64,000 nucleotides of DNA from Sinorhizobium fredii NGR234 (GTDB taxonomy: Bacteria; Pseudomonadota; Alphaproteobacteria; Rhizobiales; Rhizobiaceae). The translations under genes and the position numbers were made by a program. Shown here piece by piece: positions 48,219-57,981 of the stretch; position 1 is the stretch's first letter; every line of letters starts with the position of its first letter. Where the stretch lies: assembly GCF_000018545.1 (NCBI RefSeq), contig NC_012586.1, positions 992,001-1,056,000 on the forward strand, in the 5' to 3' direction. The notes under the pieces are model-generated. The model was given only the letters and a program-made list of their open reading frames with translations, did no database searches and was not told where the DNA came from.

Positions 48219-49511
48219 CTAGTCCGCCGTGAAGACGCCTTCCCACGCCCGTTCCAGCATGCCTAGCGACGCCACCTTCTGCAACCCGTTGAACGCGCAA
48301 TAGGATCCGATGAAGTCGAGTAGATACTTGGGATGGTAGCATGAGCCTAGTGATTCGCCACCGTATTTGCGATCGTAGAACAGTTCCAGATCCGCCAAAG
48401 ACATTTCTACTGCCACGCCTCGCGCATAGGCCTCGAATATCCGGATATATTCTTCTCGCGAGGGATTGTTAACGAATATTTTATATTTCAGCCGCCGCAA
48501 TCCAGCCTCGTCGGAAAGTTCCTTCGGGGCAATATTGGTCGAAAAGACAACGAGTTCGTCGAAGGGGACCTTGAACTTCTTCCCGGTATGCAGGGTCAGG
48601 AAGTCGTAGCCGCGCTCGAGTGGCACGATCCAACGGTTGATGAGCGCCTGCGGCAGCACCTGTTGGCGCCCGAAGTCATCGATGATGAAGACGCCGCCGG
48701 AGGCCTTGAGATGCAGCGGCGCCTCATACACGGTCGAGCCTTCGCTGTAGGAAAGATCGAGAAGATCGAGCGTCAGCTCGCCGCCGGTCTTGATCACCGG
48801 CCGCCGGCATTCCACCCAACGCTGATCGGCTTTCGGATAGGAAGTCCCGGCCACCGACTGGTGAACGGCTTCGTCGTAGAAGCTGATGACGTAGCCGCCA
48901 ACCTCGATGGCATAGGGCACCCAGATCGTCTGCTGGAACAGGCGCGAGGTGCGCTCGGCAATGCTGGTCTTGCCGTTACCCGGCGGGCCGTAAAGCAGAA
49001 TGGATTGGCCGGAATTCATCGCCGGGCCCAGCTTCTCGACCAGCGACGGCGACAGCACGAGCCCCTCGAGGCTCGCGAAAAGGCCATCCTGGGTCACTCG
49101 CTCGTGATGAATGGACTGCAGGGCGATCTGGCGGCAGAAGGCGTCGAGCGAGACGGGCGCCGGCCCTACATAGGAGGATTGCCGGATCGCGGCATGGGCA
49201 TACTCCATGCCCTTGGTCGAAAGCGCGTAGCGAATGTCGGACCTCACGTCCTCTCCCGCCAAGCCCCTTGCCTCCACATAGGCGAGCTTCACGAGTTCCT
49301 TGACCAGAGAGTTGATCACCACCTTGGGAAGCTTCATCCGCTCCGCCAGATGCGAGGGCGTCACCGTGTCCTGCTCGGTCGCGCATTTTGCCGCCAGCCG
49401 CAGCAGGAAGGAGAATTCGAGCCCCGAGTCTTCGACGCTCATCGGCGCCAGCGGCAGGCGGGCGTCGAGTGACGGAGCCATGTCTTCATGAACCTGATCG
49501 AGCGAATGCAT
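48219..49511 (-). CDS. AAA ATPase at the end of the Tad pilus operon
   Basis: 430-residue protein with an N-terminal winged-helix-like region (about 30-110) and a AAA domain: Walker A GPPGNGKTS at about 175-183, Walker B GVFIIDDFGRQQ at about 273-284, sensor-1-type VVFSTNIAP. It is neither the TadA/CpaF traffic ATPase nor a CpaE-like protein. It follows tadC by 17 bases and is therefore in the pilus operon. Related ATPases occur next to tad genes in other alphaproteobacteria, as I recall, but their role is not established. Confidence 0.8.
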   Translation of the reverse strand: MHSLDQVHEDMAPSLDARLPLAPMSVEDSGLEFSFLLRLAAKCATEQDTVTPSHLAERMKLPKVVINSLVKELVKLAYVEARGLAGEDVRSDIRYALSTKGMEYAHAAIRQSSYVGPAPVSLDAFCRQIALQSIHHERVTQDGLFASLEGLVLSPSLVEKLGPAMNSGQSILLYGPPGNGKTSIAERTSRLFQQTIWVPYAIEVGGYVISFYDEAVHQSVAGTSYPKADQRWVECRRPVIKTGGELTLDLLDLSYSEGSTVYEAPLHLKASGGVFIIDDFGRQQVLPQALINRWIVPLERGYDFLTLHTGKKFKVPFDELVVFSTNIAPKELSDEAGLRRLKYKIFVNNPSREEYIRIFEAYARGVAVEMSLADLELFYDRKYGGESLGSCYHPKYLLDFIGSYCAFNGLQKVASLGMLERAWEGVFTAD

Positions 49512-49528
49512 GGGAACCTCGCTTTTCT

Positions 49529-50470
49529 TTAACCACCGGGCGACATGCCAACAACGAGGCCGACGACACGAATGACGATGGGAACGAGCACGATGACGAG
49601 GCTCACAGGGAAGAGGAAGGCGCCGAGCGGCAACAGCATCTTGATCGGCAACGAGTTGGCCTTTTCTTCCGCCCTGACGATGCGCAGGTCGCGCATTTCT
49701 TTGCTGTAGACCCTAAGCGTCTGGGTGACGCTCGTTCCGAGCTCCTCCGATTGCCTGAAGAGGACCGCCAGCGAGCGCGCCTCGTCGATTCTGAGCCGCG
49801 TCGCGAGATTGGCGAGCGCTTCGCGCAGCCGTCGGCCGCCGCGCACCTCGAGCATCATGATCGAAAGATGCAGCCCGAAGTCCTTTCTCTTGCTGACGAA
49901 TTCCCGTGCGACGCGGTTGGCCGCCGCCTCGAGGCTCATGCCCGCGTCGAGGCAGACGATCAGCATGTCCATGAAATCGGGGAAGAGGCGGCGATATTCG
50001 CGCTCCTTCGCGCTCCCGCGCCGATCGATGTAGATGTTCACCAGAATGAAGGTCATGCCGGCGACGAACATCGCGATCACTAGGGTCATGAGCCGCGACG
50101 TCTCGGGCAGGAAGCGGTTGAACGCCCAAACAGTCAGGACCATCATGCCGATGCAGACGATTGCGCGGATCGCATGGAAGGTGGTGACTGCGTTGGCGCT
50201 GAAATACCCGGCGCGAATGAGCCGGTTCTGCGTCGAATTGGCGTTGGCATCTCGACGGGTAATCTCGAAATAGCGGCGGATCAGCCGGTTCTCGGCATCG
50301 CTCAGATCGGCGATGGCTCCATCTCCAATATCGTTGCTCGCGACTCGTGACCCGGCCTCCGACAGCCGGACACCCACCTCGCGTCGGCGGAAAACGACCT
50401 CCGACGCGGTCACGACAAAGATCAGGACCGAGAGAAAGACGATGAGGTATATGCCGTACTCATTCCACAT
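49529..50470 (-). CDS. tadC: TadC-type pilus platform protein
   Basis: 313-residue type II secretion F-domain protein (GspF/TadC) of the inner membrane. Hydrophobic segments at about residues 8-25, 100-145 and at the C-terminus (PLGAFLFPVSLVIVLVPIVI); the F domain holds FPDFMDMLIVCLDAGMSLEA and VLFRQSEELGTSVTQTLRVY, with EELG being the conserved motif. Partner of TadB. Confidence 0.92.
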   Translation of the reverse strand: MWNEYGIYLIVFLSVLIFVVTASEVVFRRREVGVRLSEAGSRVASNDIGDGAIADLSDAENRLIRRYFEITRRDANANSTQNRLIRAGYFSANAVTTFHAIRAIVCIGMMVLTVWAFNRFLPETSRLMTLVIAMFVAGMTFILVNIYIDRRGSAKEREYRRLFPDFMDMLIVCLDAGMSLEAAANRVAREFVSKRKDFGLHLSIMMLEVRGGRRLREALANLATRLRIDEARSLAVLFRQSEELGTSVTQTLRVYSKEMRDLRIVRAEEKANSLPIKMLLPLGAFLFPVSLVIVLVPIVIRVVGLVVGMSPGG

Positions 50471-50479
50471 GGCGGCGCC

Positions 50480-51433
50480 TCAATACTCAAAGTTGACCAT
50501 TTTGTAGAGAATGACATTGCCGATGGCCATCACGACCAGAAGCGACGAAACGATAATAGTGCCGTAGCCGCTGTCCCAGACTGGGTCGAAGTAGGTCGGC
50601 GCAAGTGTCCTGATCATGCCGAAAAGCAGGAACGGATAGAGCGACATGAAAATGGCCGTGATGCGCCCCTCGGCCGAGATCGATTTCACCTTCGCCTTGA
50701 GCATGAAACGGTCGCGCAACGTCTTCGAGAGATTTTGCAGGATCTCCACGAGGTTGCCGCCGGTGCCGGCCTGAACGCTGAGCGAGATCGCCAGAAGGTT
50801 GAGATCCTCAACGCCGACGCGATCGTTGAGGTTCATAAGCGCGTCGTCCAAAGTGACGCCGTAGGTGAGTTCATCCGACAGCAGCCCAAACTCGGTACCG
50901 ATCGGATCGGGCATTTCACGGGCGACCAGCGAGATCGCCGCCGGCAGTGGATGGCCCGCCGCAAGGCTTCGGTTCGCGACGTCGAGCGCCTCGGGGAGTT
51001 TTTCCGCGAACTTGCGGATGCGCACGGCACGGCTACGCCAGATGATGACCACTGGGATGAGCAGGCAGATCGCAAGGAAGAGGGGAATGCGGACAAGATT
51101 GACCGGCACCAGGAACTGAACGACAAGCCACACGCCTATGGCGCCTGCGATCCCGAAAAGCGAAAAACGCCTTGCGTCGTACTTGAGGCCCGACTGAACG
51201 TAATATTGCCGCAGTCGCTGCATCAGCGGAAGGGAGCGCCAGTCGCCGTCGATGCCGCGCTGCTTCAGCATTGCGCGGTAGGTCTCACGGTGGTTCTCGC
51301 TGCCCTCGATCATGCTCAGGCGGTGGTTTACCGCTTGGTGGCGTTCGGATGTCCGAAAGTAGCCGCGCATTAGCGCCTCTACAGCGACCAGCGCTGCGAC
51401 GAATACGGCTGCATAGAGGAGGATGAGGGTCAT
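50480..51433 (-). CDS. tadB: TadB-type pilus platform protein
   Basis: 317-residue type II secretion F-domain protein with N-terminal and C-terminal membrane segments and F-domain patterns LPEALDVANRSLAAGHPLPA and LAISLSVQAGTGGNLVEILQ. ATG 51433 overlaps the cpaF stop by four bases. It forms the inner-membrane platform with TadC on which CpaF acts. Confidence 0.92.
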   Translation of the reverse strand: MTLILLYAAVFVAALVAVEALMRGYFRTSERHQAVNHRLSMIEGSENHRETYRAMLKQRGIDGDWRSLPLMQRLRQYYVQSGLKYDARRFSLFGIAGAIGVWLVVQFLVPVNLVRIPLFLAICLLIPVVIIWRSRAVRIRKFAEKLPEALDVANRSLAAGHPLPAAISLVAREMPDPIGTEFGLLSDELTYGVTLDDALMNLNDRVGVEDLNLLAISLSVQAGTGGNLVEILQNLSKTLRDRFMLKAKVKSISAEGRITAIFMSLYPFLLFGMIRTLAPTYFDPVWDSGYGTIIVSSLLVVMAIGNVILYKMVNFEY

Positions 51434-52881
51434 GGCTTGCCGGGTCCCGTCTGAAGTGGTTTACCGGGTTCGAAGATCGCCGGGGAAATGATGACTCCGA
51501 CTTCGGCGAATTCCTCGATGAAACGCGGCCGTAGGCCGGTGGCGCGGAACTCGCCCTGAATGCGGCCATTTTCGTCGGTGCCGGTTTTCTTGAAGCGCAT
51601 GATCTCCTGCATCTGCACGACCTCGCCCTCCATGCCGGTTATCTCGGAGACCGAAACGACCTTGCGGCTGCCGTCGCTCAGGCGCTGCACCTGGACAATG
51701 ATCGTGATCGCCGAGGCGATCTGGGAGCGGACGCTCAACTGCGACATCGGCATGCCGGCCATGCCGACCATCTGCTCGAGGCGGCTCACCGCATCGCGCG
51801 GCGTATTGGCGTGAATGGTGGTCATCGATCCTTCGTGGCCGGTATTCATCGCCTGAAGCATGTCGAAGGCCTCCTCGCCACGCACTTCGCCGACGATGAT
51901 GCGGTCGGGCCGCATGCGCAGCGCGTTCTTCAGGAGCTCGCGCTGGCGGATCTCGTTGCGGCCGTCGAGCGTCGGCGGCCTCGTTTCCATGCGGCCGACA
52001 TGCGGTTGCTGGAGCTGCAGTTCCGCGGCATCCTCGATCGTGATCAGCCGTTCTTTCTCCGAGATCTGCGAGGAAAGTGCATTGAGCAGAGTCGTCTTGC
52101 CCGAGCCGGTACCGCCCGAAATGATCATCGAGACCCTGCCCTTGACCGCTGCGCTGAGCAGAATGCGCATCTGATCCGCCATGGCGCCGTATTCGACGAG
52201 GCGCTCGAGCGTCAACGGCTTGCGGGTGAATTTGCGGATGGAAACGAGCGGCCCGTCGACGGAGATCGGCCGGATTGCGACGTTGACGCGCGAGCCGTCC
52301 TTGAGGCGGGCGTCGACCATCGGGGTCGATTCGTCGACCCGTCGCCCGACGGCAGAGACGATCTTGTTGATCACCCGAAGCAGGTGATCCTCGTCCTTGA
52401 AGCGGACCGCCGTGCTCTCGAGCTGACCGCGGCGCTCCACATACACGCTTTTGTGGCCGTTGATCAGAATATCGGCGACGGTTTCGTCGGCCAGCAGCGG
52501 TTCGATCGGCCCGAGCCCCAGCATCTCGTCGGTGATGTCGCGGACGAGGTCATTGATTTCCTTGGCATTCAACGGTGAGTTGTTACGACGGATATATTCC
52601 TTGACCAGCGGCCTGATCTCGGCGGCAATCTCTTCCTCGTCGAGTGTGTCAAGGATGCCGAGATTGATCTGGTCCAGCAGATGGCGGTGCAGGTTGACCC
52701 TTTCCGACACCATGTCGAGGCCGAGCGGGCCCCCATCTTCCACGGCCGCTTCGGCAGCCGCTTCCTTCGGCACGGCAACGACCGCCGCTGGACCATTGGC
52801 GGCAATCTCGCCGATCTGCCTGAGCCCCGCACTCTCCTGCGGCGGCTGCTTGTAAAAACGTCCTATAAACCCGTTCGCCAT
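51430..52881 (-). CDS. cpaF: CpaF/TadA pilus assembly ATPase
   Basis: 483-residue secretion ATPase of the TadA/CpaF type. Walker [16 protein letters not shown] at about 254-268, Asp box [12 protein letters not shown], Walker [15 protein letters not shown], His box [17 protein letters not shown]. It powers pilin polymerisation and possibly retraction. The N-terminal about 130 residues include the helical [17 protein letters not shown] region typical of CpaF. Confidence 0.95.
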   Translation of the reverse strand: MANGFIGRFYKQPPQESAGLRQIGEIAANGPAAVVAVPKEAAAEAAVEDGGPLGLDMVSERVNLHRHLLDQINLGILDTLDEEEIAAEIRPLVKEYIRRNNSPLNAKEINDLVRDITDEMLGLGPIEPLLADETVADILINGHKSVYVERRGQLESTAVRFKDEDHLLRVINKIVSAVGRRVDESTPMVDARLKDGSRVNVAIRPISVDGPLVSIRKFTRKPLTLERLVEYGAMADQMRILLSAAVKGRVSMIISGGTGSGKTTLLNALSSQISEKERLITIEDAAELQLQQPHVGRMETRPPTLDGRNEIRQRELLKNALRMRPDRIIVGEVRGEEAFDMLQAMNTGHEGSMTTIHANTPRDAVSRLEQMVGMAGMPMSQLSVRSQIASAITIIVQVQRLSDGSRKVVSVSEITGMEGEVVQMQEIMRFKKTGTDENGRIQGEFRATGLRPRFIEEFAEVGVIISPAIFEPGKPLQTGPGKP

Positions 52882-52899
52882 CAGCCCTACTCCTTACAA

Positions 52900-53511
52900 C
52901 TACTCGACGACCACCGTGGCCCCGACCTTCACGCGCTTGTAGAGATCGATGACGTCGGCGTTGCTCATGCGGAAACAGCCGGAGGAGGCGAATTCACCGA
53001 CCGTCGACTGCTCGTTCGTGCCGTGGATGCGGTAAAGCGTGTCCGCACTGCCTCGGTAGAGATAGATCCCTCGCGCCCCCATAGGGTTGAACGGCCCTGC
53101 GGGAACGAGTTCAGGAAGCCCCGGCACCCGCGTTTTCATCTCGGCGGGCGGCCGCCATTCGGGCCATTCGGCCTTTCTTCCGACCTTTACGACGCCACTC
53201 CAACGGAAGCCGTCGCGGCCGACGCCGATCCTGTAGCGGATGGCGCGGTTGTCGGAGACGACGAGATCAAGCGTCCGGTTTTCGCTGAAGATGACAATCG
53301 TGCCTGCCGAGTAGTTCTGCCGCGCGGAAATGACCGTGGCCGTCGTCGGCCCGAGATCCCGCGGCACCTGCGCGTTTGCTGCCGCCTCGCGCTCCGGGAA
53401 AGAAAGGCTGAGCGCGAGCACAACTGCGCCTGACCAAGCGGATCGCCCCCGTCTTGCCCCCTGAGCCTTCGTCCGGCTCAACCGCTGTTTCTGCTGTCTT
53501 CCCCCTATCAT
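52900..53511 (-). CDS. L,D-transpeptidase (YkuD domain) within the pilus operon
   Basis: 203-residue exported protein with a basic N-terminus and a signal-peptide-like segment at about residues 24-46. The catalytic domain has the YkuD motif: His163 in YRIHGTNEQS and Cys179 in SSGCFRMSNADV, the family's HGT...S-x-GCxRM form. It would make 3-3 peptidoglycan crosslinks or attach proteins to peptidoglycan in the periplasm. It lies between cpaE and cpaF, overlapping the cpaE stop by four bases, so it is co-expressed with pilus genes. Confidence 0.88.
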   Translation of the reverse strand: MIGGRQQKQRLSRTKAQGARRGRSAWSGAVVLALSLSFPEREAAANAQVPRDLGPTTATVISARQNYSAGTIVIFSENRTLDLVVSDNRAIRYRIGVGRDGFRWSGVVKVGRKAEWPEWRPPAEMKTRVPGLPELVPAGPFNPMGARGIYLYRGSADTLYRIHGTNEQSTVGEFASSGCFRMSNADVIDLYKRVKVGATVVVE

Positions 53512-54650
53512 CGCACCAGCGCTCCCAGTTTTTCGACCGCCTTGCAGAAGGGCGAACGGGCATTGACCTCGTTCGGCAGCACCCCGCGGTTCACGGCCTC
53601 GCTCAACGTGTCCCAGTCATAGGCGACGGTCTGCGTCTTGGTGTCCATGAAGACCTTGTCGATCTGCTGGTGGCGCACCCCGAGGCTGAAGAGCTTGGTG
53701 CGATACTTGTTGACGATAATGGAGATGGATCCGGCGCCGCCGCGCAACTGTATCAGTCTCGAGTAAAGCTCCTTCGCCTGGTGAAGCGCTGGAATGGTCA
53801 TTTCGGTGACAATAGTGACGCTGTTCACCGATCCCAGTACACCCTCCTTCCAGGGCGTGTGGTAGTAGGGTACATCAATAACGGTCTGGTCGCTCTCGAA
53901 GGCGACGACATCCAGCATGCGCAGGACGAGTTCCGCTCCCTTCGGCGACAACAGCACGGAGGGTTGCTTGAACGACAGGAGAGAAAAGCCGCTGGTATGG
54001 CGCTTGCGGACGAGATCGATGAATTCGACATCGACGCGCGAAGGATTGGCAATGACCGGCACGAGGTCATAGTTATTGAGGAGGTTGAGATAGTGGCCGA
54101 GCGCGCCGGATGAGAAGTCGAGGTCGAATAGGTTGACCCGGGGCGCGGAATTCTTCGTGGGCTGCGCCAGCACATGGGCGAGCGAGGAGGCGATCACGCT
54201 GGCGCCGGCGCCGCCGACTGCCGCGACGACAGCATGGACGCGGCTATCGCTCGCTCCAGCTGTCGGCGCATGCAGCGAGATCATATCGATCAGCGAGCGG
54301 CGTTCCAGCGGCTTCTTCAGCCAGTCGTTGCCGTTGAGGCGGACCAGGAGGCGCAGCTTGTCATCGGGCAGCTCGTCGGAAACGACCACGAGCGGAGTGT
54401 TGCGGTTGTTCGTTCGGAAGGCGACAAGCTCCGGCTGCTGCAGGAAGTCGCCATTGTCGACATCGAGCACGATTATGTCAAACTGGGTAGGGTCGATCCG
54501 TCCCTTTTCGCCGAGCGCCTTCAGGGCCATATGGCGCACGTCATAGCGCGACAGCGATCCGAAGGTGTCGATCATGAAGCTGGCGGCCGCAGCGTCGTCT
54601 GAAAGGACGAGGATCTTTGTGGTCGCTACGAAGTTGATATGGGCTGTCAT
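53508..54650 (-). CDS. cpaE: CpaE/TadZ pilus localisation protein
   Basis: 380-residue protein: N-terminal receiver-like domain (about 10-130, IVLDVDNGDF) and a C-terminal MinD/ParA-type ATPase domain whose P-loop is the deviant form AAVGGAGASV at about 143-152, without the signature lysines, as is usual in CpaE. It positions the pilus machine at a pole in Caulobacter. Located between a TadE-like gene and the L,D-transpeptidase gene. Confidence 0.92.
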   Translation of the reverse strand: MTAHINFVATTKILVLSDDAAAASFMIDTFGSLSRYDVRHMALKALGEKGRIDPTQFDIIVLDVDNGDFLQQPELVAFRTNNRNTPLVVVSDELPDDKLRLLVRLNGNDWLKKPLERRSLIDMISLHAPTAGASDSRVHAVVAAVGGAGASVIASSLAHVLAQPTKNSAPRVNLFDLDFSSGALGHYLNLLNNYDLVPVIANPSRVDVEFIDLVRKRHTSGFSLLSFKQPSVLLSPKGAELVLRMLDVVAFESDQTVIDVPYYHTPWKEGVLGSVNSVTIVTEMTIPALHQAKELYSRLIQLRGGAGSISIIVNKYRTKLFSLGVRHQQIDKVFMDTKTQTVAYDWDTLSEAVNRGVLPNEVNARSPFCKAVEKLGALVR

Positions 54651-54677
54651 CTCGCTTCCCCACGCAATATCAAGGGC

Positions 54678-55316
54678 TTAGCACGTTGAGCATGTTCGCA
54701 GGTCTTCAGTCGTGATCGTCACCGGATGGGCTGGTATGGTGACGTCGTCGAGCCCCAGTATGGCGCCCAGGATCGGAAGTTCGAAAGTAACACCCCGAAC
54801 CTCGAATCGCATCGTCAGTACAGGCCCCTCCGGCCGCCCCCAATAGCCAAGACCCGAGCGCTGATAGGTGACCGCGATGTTGTCCCTTCCGATCTCCGGG
54901 TTGACATGGCACATCGCACGGCGAATACCGGCGGTCCCGAGGGGTTGGCACGTAGTGGCGGTCGTAGACCCATAAACAATGCGATTCAGCGGGGCGACTT
55001 CGCAGTTCGCGAGGCCAGGGCCGCAGGTGGAGGTGATCGTCGCATCGTTCGGCGTGGCGTCGCCATTGTTCAGCGGATTGGCGGCCTCAGTCGGTAATAC
55101 TGTGTCGAAGTCGCTGGTCAATGGGTCGGAAACGGCCGCCAGTCTCGCGCCATATTGCAGGGCCTTCACCGTCTGGTTCCATTGCGACATGGCATATCCG
55201 AATTCGACGAAGGACGCGAAGACCAGTAGCACGATCGGGAATGTGATCAGCGTCTCGGAAAGAGCGATGCCGCTTTCGTCACGGCGCAGGCGAGTGAGGA
55301 AACGAGGGGCTACCAT
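54678..55316 (-). CDS. TadE/TadF-type minor pseudopilin
   Basis: 212-residue TadE-like protein: short basic leader, GIALSETLITFPIVLLVFAS hydrophobic helix with the conserved Glu after the prepilin-type Gly, and a periplasmic C-terminal domain with several cysteines (TCGPGLANC, CSTC). Processed by the CpaA peptidase in related systems. ATG 55316 overlaps the upstream TadE gene stop. Confidence 0.85.
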   Translation of the reverse strand: MVAPRFLTRLRRDESGIALSETLITFPIVLLVFASFVEFGYAMSQWNQTVKALQYGARLAAVSDPLTSDFDTVLPTEAANPLNNGDATPNDATITSTCGPGLANCEVAPLNRIVYGSTTATTCQPLGTAGIRRAMCHVNPEIGRDNIAVTYQRSGLGYWGRPEGPVLTMRFEVRGVTFELPILGAILGLDDVTIPAHPVTITTEDLRTCSTC

Positions 55317-55792
55317 CCCATGTACCTCTCTTCGTGCGAAGCGCTGATGGTGATGTCGTCGATGCCGAGCCAGGCGAACACCGGCGAGGCCTCGTAGAGA
55401 TGCGTCGTCTCTATTGTAAATGTGTTATCAGCACCGACTGCATTGACGGTGATGTCCGCAAGCGCCGGGCCCCAACCGGGAACCCGCAGGGCAGCGTCCG
55501 CCGCCGGGCTTTGCGTGCCATAGAAGGCGATCAGTTTTGCAGTCGCCTCCGAACAGGTCGAGGCATAGGTCGGAGAGGTGGGGCGGCAGCGCGCGAGATA
55601 ACGTCCGGCATCGCGCAGCCCCGCATCGATCTGCATCCGCTCCCAGAAGATGTTGCCGAACTCGAGAATGCCGGCGGCAAAGACCGTAATGAAAGGTACG
55701 GCGATGAGAGCCTCGGCGAGCACTGCCCCTTCTGAATTCCACCAGAAAGCGAAACAGCAGCGACGGTTGAAGAAATTTCTGATCGCGTTCAT
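55310..55792 (-). CDS. tadE: TadE-type minor pseudopilin
   Basis: 160-residue TadE-family protein with GAVLAEALIAVPFITVFAAG as the prepilin-like segment (Glu at +5 position of the core) and EFGNIFWERMQIDAGLRDAG directly after it, typical of TadE. ATG 55792 overlaps the tadG stop by four bases. Confidence 0.87.
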   Translation of the reverse strand: MNAIRNFFNRRCCFAFWWNSEGAVLAEALIAVPFITVFAAGILEFGNIFWERMQIDAGLRDAGRYLARCRPTSPTYASTCSEATAKLIAFYGTQSPAADAALRVPGWGPALADITVNAVGADNTFTIETTHLYEASPVFAWLGIDDITISASHEERYMGW

Positions 55793-57390
55793 CGGACCAG
55801 CTCCGCTTCTTCGCGCAGGAATTCATCGAGTGTGCCGCGTCCGCCCTTGCCCGTGATATCGATCATTTCCAGCGAAAGATAGCGCTCGCTCCCGGCCTTG
55901 ATCGCCGGCTTGGTCAGGAACATGCGGGCGAAGGCGACCGCCTGCGTCTGCTTGTGGCCATTCAGGTGGCCTACGGAATTTTCATAGCCGCAGTTGACGA
56001 TCGCAGCGAAAATCTCGCGGCGATCGCCATAGTCGCCATCTGTGTAGTTCGAGAGGTCGGGGCCCGAGTAGCATTGGCCGCCGGTCCGAGGCGCGCCAGT
56101 CTCGCCGCTGGCGGACGCGTGATTAATCAGGGCGGTGTTGTTGAGTTCGTAGCGATAGACGTCATAGGCCGAAGGCTGCGACGGAGAGCCGGTTGGCGAC
56201 GGGTAGCTGGAATGGTTGCTGAGGATCGTGCTGACGGAAGGAGCGGAGGTCCCCTGCGCCACGTTCCAATAGCTGTTGTACTGCCAATCATTGCCGGTGC
56301 TGATCTTGCCGCCCGCAAGCGAGCCCATCGACGCACCGTAGCCGAGCGGCAACGCCTTGGTCACATCGCCGACGGTGCTTCCGCTCATGATCGGGTTGTA
56401 TTCGCCGCAGATCTTGTTGGCGCCCCCCGTCTGGTTCTGTGCCGAGCGCACATTGCGGGCCGGCCGGTAGTGCCCGTCGTCACGCGCGTTCCCGAATGAC
56501 CCCGAATACATGCCGAAGCGCGTGTTCAGCCCCGCCTCAACGGGCCCCGCCATCGCACCCGTCTTAGTCTCGAGTGCGTCCTGCTTGTAGCATACACCGG
56601 GCGAGCCCGTGGCCAGCGCCTCGGCCAGCACGTTCGCACCATTGCCATAGGTCGCCAGGAAGCCGAAATTGCCTGGGCCCGGTGCCGATGATGACGTGCT
56701 GTGAAGCTCGATCTGGCGGCCGTAGAGATTTCCCGCTGCGAAATTCTCGTGAAGGGCATCCGCCGCTGTCTGGTTTCCCGCTTCCGTGGAATTGCCGGGC
56801 GCTTCGAAAGGATTGCAGATGTAGATCGGCGTCACGTCGCAAGCGCTAGAGCGGTAAACCGCCACGGCTTCGGCCGCCACGTTGATCGTATCGCGATTGA
56901 ACCCGACCGGGACCGGGAAGATCGTCGTCATCGCCTGGTCGTTGGCAATGACCCAGGCATAGGAGGCTTCATTCGGATCCGTGGTCTCCATGGAAGCAGT
57001 AATTGGATCGTCGTCATCGGCCGGAATTTCCTTAAGATAGGTAACCGCTACCGTGCTTCCGGCGGCGTTCCCCGCATCGTAGGCGACGGTGATATGCGAG
57101 CCGAGCGACATCCCGTTTCCGCCACCCCCGAAGGCGGCGCTGTTGGCGAGCGCCTCGATTGCGGCATCGGCGCGGGTGATCGCATCGTCGCGGCCGTCGA
57201 GTTCGCGGGCGCCGGCAAGGGCCATGGCGTCCACCGCATTCTGCAGGTCGGTGTGGAGGTTGCCGGTGCGGCCGACGTCAATGACCAGCAGCGAAAAACC
57301 GAGCAGGAGTGGCATGGAAATCAGCGTCAAGGCGATGACGTAGCCACGATTGTCATCCCAGAAGCGGTTAATAGCCTTACGCAACAACAT
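55789..57390 (-). CDS. tadG: TadG-like pilus-associated protein
   Basis: 533-residue protein with the Tad-type N-terminus (NRGYVIALTLISMPLLLGFS, VIDVGR, LQNAVDAMALAGARELDG), which anchors it in the membrane and marks it as TadG/pseudopilin-like, followed by a long Gly/Ser/Asn-rich extracytoplasmic region with scattered cysteines and no clear von Willebrand domain motif. ATG 57390 has GGGGAG eight bases upstream; ATG 57396 is too close to it. Confidence 0.85.
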   Translation of the reverse strand: MLLRKAINRFWDDNRGYVIALTLISMPLLLGFSLLVIDVGRTGNLHTDLQNAVDAMALAGARELDGRDDAITRADAAIEALANSAAFGGGGNGMSLGSHITVAYDAGNAAGSTVAVTYLKEIPADDDDPITASMETTDPNEASYAWVIANDQAMTTIFPVPVGFNRDTINVAAEAVAVYRSSACDVTPIYICNPFEAPGNSTEAGNQTAADALHENFAAGNLYGRQIELHSTSSSAPGPGNFGFLATYGNGANVLAEALATGSPGVCYKQDALETKTGAMAGPVEAGLNTRFGMYSGSFGNARDDGHYRPARNVRSAQNQTGGANKICGEYNPIMSGSTVGDVTKALPLGYGASMGSLAGGKISTGNDWQYNSYWNVAQGTSAPSVSTILSNHSSYPSPTGSPSQPSAYDVYRYELNNTALINHASASGETGAPRTGGQCYSGPDLSNYTDGDYGDRREIFAAIVNCGYENSVGHLNGHKQTQAVAFARMFLTKPAIKAGSERYLSLEMIDITGKGGRGTLDEFLREEAELVR

Positions 57391-57672
57391 TGGCATGCTC
57401 CCCGGATCACGGCGGGTCTCCGCCGAGACTCTGACGCGTCGCCCAAATCACGCAGCGCGCTCGGGGCAACGACATGCTTAAAAAAACGAGAACGGGACCT
57501 TGGAAAATCATGAGCGGCAATTCGCTCGCATCCCGCGTCTCAAGCTAATAAAATCTATCTAACTTCGTATCATCTGATGATCTTGAGCCGATCCGACCCA
57601 AGATCACTGTCAATTCGCATTTCCATTCCCAATTCTTCCGGCTCAGTTGCCGTTTCTTCAATAGTACGCAGT

Positions 57673-57981
57673 TTACCTGGCTGCTCCGTTCGGCGGCGTG
57701 GCAACCGGCAGGATCACCGCCGATGGCGACGGTGCGCTTGTCTGCGCGCTGCCTTGATACGTGCGGATCGCGCGGTGGATGACCTTCCCGTCGCTAGCGA
57801 TCTGCGTGTTGTACGCCGCCCGCGGGAAGGGATCCTGTATGTGGATTCCCTTGTTGGCCTCCACCGCATTGCCGAGCCCGAAGGTGATCGAGTCACGATG
57901 GTTCAGATAGTCGGCGCAGCCGGAAAGAAGGCCGGCGGCGGTAAGAACCAAGATGGCGCGCTTACTTCTTGGAAAGGACAA
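57673..57981 (-). CDS. Small Tad-locus lipoprotein
   Basis: 102-residue lipoprotein: signal peptide with lipobox LLSGC, then YLNHRDSITFGLGNAVEANK and DPFPRAAYNTQI, a pattern I associate with small lipoproteins in the CpaD position of alphaproteobacterial tad loci. Start assigned to TTG 57981, with GGGAGG five bases upstream, overlapping the cpaC end by 20 bases. True CpaD is not found. Confidence 0.75.
   Translation of the reverse strand: MSFPRSKRAILVLTAAGLLSGCADYLNHRDSITFGLGNAVEANKGIHIQDPFPRAAYNTQIASDGKVIHRAIRTYQGSAQTSAPSPSAVILPVATPPNGAAR

Noticed and set aside
52900..53511. Sortase-like enzyme in the pilus operon
   Set aside because: The His/Cys spacing and GCFRM motif fit YkuD L,D-transpeptidases, not sortases.
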